From Bacillota bacterium (lineage in GTDB: Bacteria; Bacillota; Clostridia; Acetivibrionales; DSM-2933), in contig JAUZPS010000315.1 in the NCBI GenBank assembly GCA_030705945.1, positions 1-5,899 of the forward strand: a DNA stretch of 5,899 nt, read 5' to 3'. Position 1 is the stretch's first letter; each line of letters opens with the position of its first letter. Of this stretch, positions 1-5,849 are shown piece by piece. The notes under the pieces are model-generated. The model had not been told where the DNA came from. It ran no database searches and was given only the letters and a program-made list of their open reading frames with translations. The position numbers and the translations under genes are program-made.

Positions 1-24
1 CATAATTTATACATATTCGCTCTA

Positions 25-2520
25 TCAGCTTGAAGCATATGTTGAATTAAATTTACATGCAATCTTTATCACATCTATCATGTTAATACATTTATCCCCA
101 TTCAAGTCGCATCTTGATTCAAAATTCAAACTTGATTGGTTTGAGCCAAAGGCCTTAGCAAGAGTTATTACATCAATCATATTTACAGCGCCGTCTTTGT
201 TTATATCCTCCGGGCCAAAACCATAGGCGTCAATATAATACGTAACCCATGCAAGGGCAGCGTTAAGGTTTATTTTCACTACATTGGTTGACCAGGACTG
301 TTCATTGTCAATATACCACTTCTGGGCAGGAAGATTCTGTTCTCTCATTTGGTATTCATATGTCAAATGATCGTGGCCGCTGGAATTGGGCCCACTGACC
401 AGAAAGCCAGGAGGAACAGGAGGATAAGATGGATCAGCGTTTGGACAGAAGAAGCGATGATTTGGATATTTTGACGGATCATCGCCATAACCGGATATGT
501 AAGACTTAATATTTGCATTGCGTCCAAGAAGATAATCCATTGATTCAATCATACTAAAAAGATATTTATCGTCTTTGCTAAAATCATAGGCATATGCCAG
601 AACAATCGCCTTGTGTACAACATATGAGTTTGATTCAGTTGGATAACCATGTATTTCTTCTTTAGTATCGTAGAAAGTATTTATATATGTTGACTCTGGA
701 AGCGGCATACCATAGCTTTCCTTCTTTTGCTCGTTTATGAATGTGTCAGCTGCCTTCTTAATACTATCTATTGCTTCTGGAAATTCATCAGGCAAAACCA
801 ATGCAAGGGTAATAGTTCCAAGAGCGCTGGTAGATGAGCAATTGAAGCATCCCATAATACCGCTGTCCTCACCTGACAATTCAATCGGTATTTCAAAACA
901 GTTTTTATAGGATTTCATATCACTTAGATAAATCTTATTTTTGGTTGTGGAATATAATTCACAAGCGGCCCAGTAAAACTCATCTTCCAAATAGTTATCT
1001 CCATATGAAACGCTTCCATCTTCCTGTTCATTTGCTACAAATATTGCCGGGTTTTCTTTTGCCGCATTATACGCTTTTATAGCGGCGGTTAAGCATTTGT
1101 CAGCAAATGTGGGAGATGTATCGCGCCATATCCGCGCTGCCTGAGCGGCGCATGCGGCTAGATTGAGCGTAGATGCAGTAGAAGGCGGGAAATAAAGACG
1201 CTTCTGTGTATCCTGATCCGGGCGTGTTGCAAGGCCAGTCCAGCTTTCGTCAGCAACCTTGTGGGATGCCATTCCTTCTCTTTCAAAGCCTGATGGAATT
1301 TGCATTTTAAGCATCCACTCCATTTCCCATTTGCTTTCATCCAGTAAATCATTTGTGTTGTTGGAGCTTTCAGGAATATTAAGCTGATTGAAAAAGATAT
1401 TATCAGTACCTTTATTTTTTGAATGTTCATATTGATTTTGTAGCAGCCATAATGAGAGACCTCCGTTTACAAGGTATTTATTATGGTCCGCGCCATCATA
1501 CCATCCGCCTGAACAATCAAGGGTTTCAGGCCCCGTATAGGTGACGCTGTCTTTTAAAGCCGCAATATCATTCGGATGCCCTGCAGGACGTGACCATTTG
1601 CTTTCAACACAATAGGGAAGCTCAATTTTTATTCCGCTTCTTGCATGATAAAAATATTTTAGCGCATCATATTTCATTTTAGAATATAAATCATTTGCAA
1701 TGTTAAAATTGTAACTTACCGCATCTCCTACAGTTAGCTGATAATCTATGCCGCATTTATTATAACTGGAAAAGTCTATAATGTGTACATTCTCTCCTGA
1801 TGAATGATCATATCCCATAGGAACTGTTTTACCAGTTGCAACAACAATACCAGCGCTATTTTTAAGATCCCAGTTTAAGGGACTAATGGTCTCTGTATCC
1901 AGTTGTATGCTTGCTTTTTTTGGTCCATATTGGAAATATCCAAGCTGATTTACACAGATATTCCGTATTGGGGCAGGAGTTGGAGTAGCTGGATTATTGC
2001 CGGCAAGGGTGACAGATATAATCTTAACATCATAAGGAGTCTCACCCGCAAGCGCGCCGCCAAATTCAAAGGAGAGATCTGCGTTATTAATATCTTTAGG
2101 AGAAGTAAACTTTTCATTGACAGATAGCGTCTCATTCGCTTTTATCGAGTATGGAGTCAAACTGCTCCATGCTTCAGTATATGGATCGGTATATTCACTG
2201 ATTTTAGCATTAAGTTTACAGTCTTTTGTGGCAGTTAATTTAAACACAATATTATAAGTTATACCTTTGTAAATGGAAAATTCTCTATGACTTACCTTTA
2301 CATCAGCTTCCTGGTCCCCTTTATTGTCAATATGTATAACATACATATCGTTGTCTACAAGGGAATATGCATTATCCGGATTACTTTCATTTAATGACCA
2401 TGAAAGGGAAGCACCAGAGCCTGAAAAGACCTTCTTTTGAAGCAAAAAAGCATTGCAGGTAACACTAAAGGCTGATAACGCCATCAGAAGTAATACAGTA
2501 CACGATAGTTTTTTGATCAT
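25..2520 (-). CDS. Cellulosomal GH9 protein (CBM4/9-like, Ig-like, GH9, dockerin), catalytic acid replaced
   Basis: Predicted secreted 831-residue cellulosome subunit. Seen: signal peptide at residues 1-24 (MIKK basic start, hydrophobic core, likely cleavage after CNA); beta-rich CBM4/9-like module about 30-173; short TPTPAP linker; cellulase N-terminal Ig-like domain about 186-276 (starts IRNICVNQLGY); GH9 domain about 280-767; dockerin 769-828 with repeats at D772 and D805. GH9 landmarks include SGGWYDGADH (337-346), PPSTASTLNLAACAAQAARI (445-464), DEFYWAACELY and PNHRFF (686-691). The order matches the CelK/CbhA cellobiohydrolases of Clostridium thermocellum. Oddities: the Glu expected as general acid in the STNE motif is Val747, the following Ala is Lys749, and DAGD reads DGAD (both Asp kept). 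Activity on cellulose is therefore doubtful, although family membership is secure. The ATG at 2520 is preferred over in-frame ATGs at 2601 and 2553 because the signal peptide starts there and a G-run lies 7 nt upstream. The stop is TGA. Confidence 0.93.
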   Translation of the reverse strand: MIKKLSCTVLLLMALSAFSVTCNAFLLQKKVFSGSGASLSWSLNESNPDNAYSLVDNDMYVIHIDNKGDQEADVKVSHREFSIYKGITYNIVFKLTATKDCKLNAKISEYTDPYTEAWSSLTPYSIKANETLSVNEKFTSPKDINNADLSFEFGGALAGETPYDVKIISVTLAGNNPATPTPAPIRNICVNQLGYFQYGPKKASIQLDTETISPLNWDLKNSAGIVVATGKTVPMGYDHSSGENVHIIDFSSYNKCGIDYQLTVGDAVSYNFNIANDLYSKMKYDALKYFYHARSGIKIELPYCVESKWSRPAGHPNDIAALKDSVTYTGPETLDCSGGWYDGADHNKYLVNGGLSLWLLQNQYEHSKNKGTDNIFFNQLNIPESSNNTNDLLDESKWEMEWMLKMQIPSGFEREGMASHKVADESWTGLATRPDQDTQKRLYFPPSTASTLNLAACAAQAARIWRDTSPTFADKCLTAAIKAYNAAKENPAIFVANEQEDGSVSYGDNYLEDEFYWAACELYSTTKNKIYLSDMKSYKNCFEIPIELSGEDSGIMGCFNCSSTSALGTITLALVLPDEFPEAIDSIKKAADTFINEQKKESYGMPLPESTYINTFYDTKEEIHGYPTESNSYVVHKAIVLAYAYDFSKDDKYLFSMIESMDYLLGRNANIKSYISGYGDDPSKYPNHRFFCPNADPSYPPVPPGFLVSGPNSSGHDHLTYEYQMREQNLPAQKWYIDNEQSWSTNVVKINLNAALAWVTYYIDAYGFGPEDINKDGAVNMIDVITLAKAFGSNQSSLNFESRCDLNGDKCINMIDVIKIACKFNSTYASS

Positions 2521-2527
2521 ACATTTT

Positions 2528-2533
2528 CCCCCC
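2528..2533 (-). promoter_or_regulatory. Ribosome binding site of the GH9 gene (six-G run)
   Basis: On the minus strand the start codon is preceded by seven T, six G, then AAAATGT and ATG. The G-run is 7 nt from the ATG and is the only purine block suited to pair with the 16S rRNA tail. It decides the start at 2520. An unbroken G-run is atypical compared with the AGGAGG of the neighbouring gene. Confidence 0.6.
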
Positions 2534-2559
2534 AAAAAAATAATGAGCAGCATTATATT

Positions 2560-2646
2560 AAAATCATTATGATCTCCGCATTTAGCAGAGCAAAGTAACA
2601 AAGAGTTTTACGGTATTTTGTGTTGATGAATTTAAAAAAATTGTTG
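2560..2646 (-). repeat. Intergenic repeat, copy A (in the GH9 mRNA leader)
   Basis: Minus-strand copy of an 85-90 nt repeat found three times between the two enzyme genes. Landmarks in order: CAATTTTTTT, CAAAATACCG, TAAAAC, TTGTTACTTTGCTCTGCT, AAATG, then GATCATAATGAT. It matches copy B through CAAAATAC, TAAAAC, TTTGCTCT and CTAAATG, and copy C through TTGTTA-TTTTGCTCT-CT and TTTTAATATA. It lies wholly downstream of the predicted start point, so it should be transcribed as part of the leader. It contains a small hairpin, CTCTGC-TAAAT-GCGGAG (2590-2574), with one G-T pair. Confidence 0.65.
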
Positions 2647-2680
2647 ATTTTAATACGAAAATATTTATCTTATGAAAACT

Positions 2681-2710
2681 ATTATATAATGACTTTTAGA
2701 AACGCGTCAA
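2681..2710 (-). promoter_or_regulatory. Sigma-A-type promoter of the GH9 gene
   Basis: Read on the minus strand: -35 TTGACG at 2710-2705 (5 of 6 consensus bases), an 18 nt spacer, and a perfect -10 TATAAT at 2686-2681. Transcription would start near 2674, giving a leader of about 150 nt before the ATG at 2520. That leader contains one copy of the intergenic repeat. This is the best promoter match in the window. Confidence 0.72.
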
Positions 2711-2805
2711 TCATAATTTACAAGAATTGTTCGTTAATTTTATAGTATATGTTTGAGAGAATATGGCTGTAAGAATATTAATTATGTGGGAAAGTTGAGT
2801 TGAAA

Positions 2806-3008
2806 ATGTTAAAGAGGGTTTACGCTTTGGCTTTTTCAGTAATAATTATTATACTTGCTTAAATGTAAGCCTCGGTGAGGCCGGTCCTCTTGTTGGTAGT
2901 TCAGACTCCGATTTTCAATTTTCAGTACTCACCTATCTGGTTGCTAATGTTACCGAAAATAGTGTTCAATTTTTTGAAACGTCCGTATCTATCGCAAAAT
3001 ACTGCTAA
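2806..3008 (+). pseudogene. Possible remnant of a secreted-protein gene
   Basis: A short ORF at 2806-2862 encodes MLKRVYALAFSVIIIILA and stops at TAA. A basic start followed by a hydrophobic stretch is what the front of a signal peptide looks like, but nothing follows it in frame. Another reading frame is open across the stop to a TAA at 3006-3008 and reads like ordinary protein (residues such as NVSLGEAGPLVGSSDSDF directly after the break), so a one-base frameshift in an old gene is possible. Against this, the downstream part overlaps repeat copy B, the upstream purine block (GGGAAAG) is weak and distant, and no family is recognised. It could be chance in AT-rich DNA. The base composition here is richer in G+C than the DNA just downstream. 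Confidence 0.25.
2869..2893 (+). other. G+C-rich overlapping hairpins
   Basis: GCCTC-GGT-GAGGC (2869-2881) is a perfect 5 bp stem with a 3 nt loop. The GAGG arm can instead pair with a CCTC a few bases downstream, across the loop CCGGT. The two folds are mutually exclusive. No T-run follows, so this is not a standard terminator. The function is unknown. Confidence 0.35.
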
Positions 3009-3052
3009 AACCGTTCGCCATTTTGCTCTACTAAATGTAAGATAATAATGAT
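2967..3052 (+). repeat. Intergenic repeat, copy B
   Basis: Plus-strand copy of the three-copy repeat. Landmarks: CAATTTTTT, CGCAAAATACTGCTAAAAC, CATTTTGCTCTACTAAATG, TAAGATAATAATGAT. The 13 nt at 3020-3032 and the 9 nt at 3035-3043 recur exactly, inverted, in copy C (3570-3582 and 3559-3567), separated in both by two bases (AA against TT). Many other differences among the copies are C/T or A/G transitions, as expected of old copies of one ancestor. Confidence 0.68.
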
Positions 3053-3301
3053 CTCGGTGTAGAATAAGTTGGTATTAATTATATACATTATATTTTTATT
3101 CAATTAGTAGGCTAATGGTTCAAGAAAAGTTAGCCAAAATACAATGACATAAATCGTCTTATTTTGACTAGAAGAGTATGGAATTAATTGAGACAATTAT
3201 TCATAATAAATGTACTAAATATAAAACTAATTATACATCCGGGTATCTATGTTCGATTTAAATTAAATTGATGAGTATTGGTATCGCTGAAGCTTAAAGT
3301 A
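3053..3301. other. AT-rich spacer without recognised content
   Basis: This stretch between repeat copies B and C contains no ORF worth calling. The only structure seen is an inverted repeat, GGCTAA at 3110-3115 and TTAGCC at 3130-3135, with a 14 nt loop and no T-run on either side. I see no RNA gene or operator here. Confidence 0.5.
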
Positions 3302-3330
3302 TATACTGATAATATAAAATGGTATATAAT
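3302..3330 (+). promoter_or_regulatory. Candidate promoter ahead of the 34-codon ORF
   Basis: A perfect -10 TATAAT lies at 3325-3330. With a 17 nt spacer the -35 would be TATACT at 3302-3307, only 3 of 6 consensus bases. Perfect -10 boxes are common by chance in DNA this rich in A+T, so this is weak. It lies 45 bp upstream of the ATG at 3375. Confidence 0.25.
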
Positions 3331-3374
3331 TAAAGCATAGATATTTTGTACTATTTTTTCATAGGGGAATTTTT

Positions 3375-3479
3375 ATGAAAAGAAAACTTTTTCTTGATCC
3401 TGATATTGGCGATTTATGTCATATAAACTATGCTCGTTTCGAGCGAAATCCTCGTACATTAATTTTTGACTTATGTTAA
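3375..3479 (+). CDS. Small hypothetical ORF, 34 codons
   Basis: This short ORF begins MKRKLFLDPDIGD, ends NPRTLIFDLC, and stops with TAA. It is preceded by AGGGG at 3363-3367, 7 nt before the ATG, and by a possible -10 box at 3325-3330. It lies inside the segment bounded by inverted repeat copies B and C. The product is charged, with no membrane segment or signal peptide and two Cys (C15, C34). I recognise no family. It could be a real small protein, the truncated front of a lost gene, or chance. A 5 bp hairpin (GCTCG-TTT-CGAGC, 3432-3444) sits inside the ORF. Confidence 0.27.
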   Translation: MKRKLFLDPDIGDLCHINYARFERNPRTLIFDLC

Positions 3480-3542
3480 TTAAATTTTGTCTGTTTACTT
3501 TATTTATGCATCATTTATTATTAAATTATATGATATTAATCT

Positions 3543-3633
3543 ATATTAAAAATTATTAATCTTACATAAAGTAGAGCAAAATAACAATCGGATTAACGGT
3601 GCTTTGCGAAAGATAAAATTAAAAGATTAATTG
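3543..3633 (-). repeat. Intergenic repeat, copy C
   Basis: Minus-strand copy of the three-copy repeat, inverted relative to copy B and in the same orientation as copy A. Read on the minus strand: ATCAATTAATCTTTTAATTT, CGCAAAG, CACCGTTAATCCG, ATTGTTATTTTGCTCTACTT, ATGTAAGATTAATAATTTTT. It ends about 75 bp upstream of the pectate lyase start and covers the region where that gene's promoter should begin. Confidence 0.67.
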
Positions 3634-3655
3634 ATTTTGATATAACAAGTATAAA
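3627..3655 (+). promoter_or_regulatory. Candidate promoter of the pectate lyase gene
   Basis: A -10-like TATAAA lies at 3650-3655. With a 17 nt spacer the -35 would be TTAATT (3627-3632), 3 of 6 consensus bases. TTGATT at 3631-3636 is a better -35 but leaves only 13 nt. No clearly better promoter is visible just upstream, so the gene may need an activator or another sigma factor. The placement is tentative. Confidence 0.25.
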
Positions 3656-3696
3656 AGAGAGTTTGGGTCAGAAAAGGTAGTTCTACGAATTTTATT

Positions 3697-3703
3697 AGGA
3701 GGT
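3697..3703 (+). promoter_or_regulatory. Ribosome binding site of the pectate lyase gene
   Basis: AGGAGGT is a full-strength Shine-Dalgarno sequence, 6 nt before the ATG at 3710. It fixes that start over the in-frame ATG at codon 13. Confidence 0.9.
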
Positions 3704-3709
3704 AAAAAG

Positions 3710-5683
3710 ATGATAAAAGTATCAAAAAGAACAGAAAAAATCAAGATGGGTGTAAAAAAGGCGCTAGCATCTATATGTGTAGCATCATTATTAATGCTGC
3801 CGGCTTATAATACTGGTGTAAACAACAGTAATACTACGGCATATGCGGCTACTACAGTATCAATAACCAAAAGTGGAGGTTGGCTGGAATCAGCATATGT
3901 TGAATGGAGCCCTGTCTCAGGCGCTTCAGGATACAATGTGTATTGCAAGTCTTCTAGCGCGGCAGATTCTCAATATACAAAAATTGACGGGCCCTTGGTT
4001 AGAAAATATTCATCTCATTACAGAGCAGATGTGTTAGGCTTAGCGGCTGGAAAATATATGGTTAAAGTTGTTCCTGTGATAAACGGCTCCGAAGATGCTT
4101 CATCAGCGGCGGCAACACAGGCTCTTACAGTAAATGCGCATACAAGAGAAGGTTTTGCATTTTCTTCACAATCACCTATGGGCACAGGTTCAGGCGGATA
4201 CAACAATGACGGAACAACTCCAAGTAATGCCACAATCCTTTATGTTACATCATCTACTGCAAATACAATAACAGCCAATGTTGTTACAAGCAGCAGCGGT
4301 ACTAAAACTGCTTGTACAGGAATTGTTAATATCATGGCAGCTAAGCAAAAGGGTTACGACAAAACACCATTTATCTTTCGTCTGATAGGTCAGGTGAAGG
4401 GCGCCGATATTTCAGGGCTTAACAGCAGTGGATATTTACAGATAAAAGGCTGTTATAATGTTACCATAGAGGGTGTTGGAGAGGACGCTACTGTTTACCA
4501 GTGGGGACTTCTTATAAGAAGCGCTCATAATGTTGAAATCAGAAACCTTGGGGTTATGCTATTCCCGGATGATGCAATTTCACTCGACACAGATAATCAG
4601 AATATTTGGGTTCACAATAATGATATATTTTATGGAGCGCCCGGAAGTGACGCCGATCAGGTAAAAGGTGACGGATCTTGTGATGTAAAAGGATTCTCTG
4701 ACTATATAACAGTTTCATATAATCACTTTTGGGATTCAGGTAAAGTTTCCCTTTGCGGTATGAGTGATTCACAGGAATTCCATGTTACCTACCATCATAA
4801 CTGGTTTGACCATTCAGATTCAAGGCATCCTCGTATAAGAGTTGGTACAGTACATATATACAATAACTATTTTGATGGCAATTCCAAATATGGAGTTGGT
4901 AATACAACCGGAGGTTCAGCTTTCGTCGAAGCTAACAACTTTAAAAATTGTAAACATCCAATGATGATTTCAATGCAGGGTACAGATATTGCTAATGGCG
5001 CTGCAAACGCTACTTTCTCCAGTGAGCCTGGTGGTATGATTAAGGCGTTTAACAATATCGTTTCAGGCGCTTCGGGTCTTGTTTATTCGAACCAGAATGC
5101 TACTCAATTCGACGCTTACTTAGCAACGTCCAGAAACGAAGCAGTTCCAAGTTCTTATAAGACAGTAAGCGGCTCAAATACATACAACAACTTCGATACA
5201 AGTTCAACAATGTATAGTTATAAGCCAGACGATCCTAGCGCTGTTCAAAGCAAAGTAACTACTTATGCTGGAAGAGTGAACGGTGGAGACTTCAAATGGA
5301 CTTTCACTGATGCCGATAATTCAAATTCTACAGTAAGTGATGCATTAAAACAAGCTATAATTAATTATAAACCAGACCAAGCGCAACCTAATACGCCGGT
5401 TCCATCAAATACGCCAACTAATACTCCGACTAATACGCAAAAACCAACTAATACTCCAACACCAACTAGTACAACGAATACTAACGTTGGCCCCGGATCA
5501 GAAGATGTCAATGGAGATGGAGTCATTAATATGGCTGATGTTATCTTGATAGCCGCTCATTTTAATACTACAACTTCGGATAGCAATTATGACAGAAAAT
5601 GTGACTTGAATAATGACGGAGCTATTAATATGAGTGATGTAATAAAGATAGCTTCAAAGTTTAATACGGTAGTAACAAAATAA
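3710..5683 (+). CDS. Cellulosomal pectate lyase (FN3-like, PL1, dockerin)
   Basis: Secreted 657-residue pectate lyase, predicted to cleave polygalacturonate by calcium-dependent beta-elimination on the cellulosome. Seen: signal peptide 1-46 (basic start, hydrophobic 18-32, likely cleavage after AYA); fibronectin III-like domain about 48-142 (VEWSPVSGASGYNVY); PL1 parallel beta-helix about 150-555; Pro/Thr/Asn linker about 559-596; dockerin 597-653 with repeats at D599 and D632. The PL1 core has NVTIEGVG, NVEIRNLG, DGSCDVKG (D321 and D325, likely calcium ligands), YITVSYNHFWDSGK (K345) and SRHPRIRVG, where R372 fits the catalytic Arg of the RxPxxR motif, followed by HIYNNYF. All key PL1 residues seem intact, unlike the GH9 neighbour. 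It is transcribed away from the GH9 gene. The dockerin resembles that of the GH9 protein, so both probably bind the same scaffoldin. Polygalacturonate fits the family best, but substrate preference within PL1 cannot be read from the sequence. Confidence 0.95.
   Translation: MIKVSKRTEKIKMGVKKALASICVASLLMLPAYNTGVNNSNTTAYAATTVSITKSGGWLESAYVEWSPVSGASGYNVYCKSSSAADSQYTKIDGPLVRKYSSHYRADVLGLAAGKYMVKVVPVINGSEDASSAAATQALTVNAHTREGFAFSSQSPMGTGSGGYNNDGTTPSNATILYVTSSTANTITANVVTSSSGTKTACTGIVNIMAAKQKGYDKTPFIFRLIGQVKGADISGLNSSGYLQIKGCYNVTIEGVGEDATVYQWGLLIRSAHNVEIRNLGVMLFPDDAISLDTDNQNIWVHNNDIFYGAPGSDADQVKGDGSCDVKGFSDYITVSYNHFWDSGKVSLCGMSDSQEFHVTYHHNWFDHSDSRHPRIRVGTVHIYNNYFDGNSKYGVGNTTGGSAFVEANNFKNCKHPMMISMQGTDIANGAANATFSSEPGGMIKAFNNIVSGASGLVYSNQNATQFDAYLATSRNEAVPSSYKTVSGSNTYNNFDTSSTMYSYKPDDPSAVQSKVTTYAGRVNGGDFKWTFTDADNSNSTVSDALKQAIINYKPDQAQPNTPVPSNTPTNTPTNTQKPTNTPTPTSTTNTNVGPGSEDVNGDGVINMADVILIAAHFNTTTSDSNYDRKCDLNNDGAINMSDVIKIASKFNTVVTK
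5384..5488 (+). repeat. Low-complexity linker repeat within the pectate lyase gene
   Basis: This stretch encodes the Pro/Thr/Asn linker between the lyase domain and the dockerin, with repeated NTPT units. The 14 nt CCAACTAATACTCC occurs exactly at 5414-5427 and again at 5444-5457. Such linkers are usual in cellulosomal proteins and vary in length by slippage. It is in frame throughout. Confidence 0.8.
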
Positions 5684-5791
5684 ATTCAGCCTAAATAGTA
5701 TTTATTATGGCTGCTTGGGCGAGCAATGAGGGGAAGAGAGACCTTTAAGCGAACTTATATAAAACTTTACAGTTAGGTATCATAAGAGAAA

Positions 5792-5833
5792 GAACGGCTA
5801 TAAGCGTGTAAAAATTTAACGCTATAGCCGTTC
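5792..5833. terminator. Rho-independent terminator, probably two-way
   Basis: GAACGGCTATA-A-GCGT (5792-5807) pairs with ACGC-TATAGCCGTTC (5819-5833): a 15 bp stem with one bulged A and an 11 nt loop. On the plus strand it is followed by a T-rich stretch (5835-5850), although 108 nt lie between the pectate lyase stop and the stem. On the minus strand it is followed by TTTCTCTT and sits about 17 nt after a possible stop codon, so it could serve both converging genes. Confidence 0.78.
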
Positions 5834-5849
5834 AATTTATTTTATCTTG

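Noticed and set aside
363..2135. Several ORFs of 60-90 codons inside the GH9 gene, on both strands
   Set aside because: They overlap an intact 831-codon gene with clear domains and have no recognisable protein features of their own.
2521..2601. A 27-residue N-terminal extension of the GH9 protein from in-frame ATGs at 2601 or 2553
   Set aside because: The signal peptide begins at the ATG at 2520, a ribosome binding site lies just before it, and the extension would run through repeat copy A and place residues ahead of the signal peptide.
3110..3135. GGCTAA/TTAGCC inverted repeat as a terminator or operator
   Set aside because: It has a short stem, a 14 nt loop and no T-run on either strand; it can easily occur by chance.
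2560..3633. The three repeat copies as a CRISPR array
   Set aside because: The copies are long, diverged, in mixed orientation and hundreds of bases apart; there are no regular spacers or cas genes.
3677..3686. GTAGTTCTAC palindrome before the lyase ribosome binding site as an operator
   Set aside because: It is only 4 bp per arm with no second copy nearby, too short to support a claim.
4018..5055. Minus-strand ORFs of about 60-70 codons inside the pectate lyase gene
   Set aside because: They are shadows of the real gene in opposite frames, with no ribosome binding sites or family motifs.
5384..5488. The ACTAATAC repeats as a separate mobile or regulatory repeat
   Set aside because: They are in frame and encode a normal cellulosomal Pro/Thr linker.
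5687..5713. CAGCC...GGCTG inverted repeat just after the pectate lyase stop, as a terminator
   Set aside because: The stem is only 5 bp with a 17 nt loop and no T-run follows. The hairpin at 5792-5833 is far stronger.
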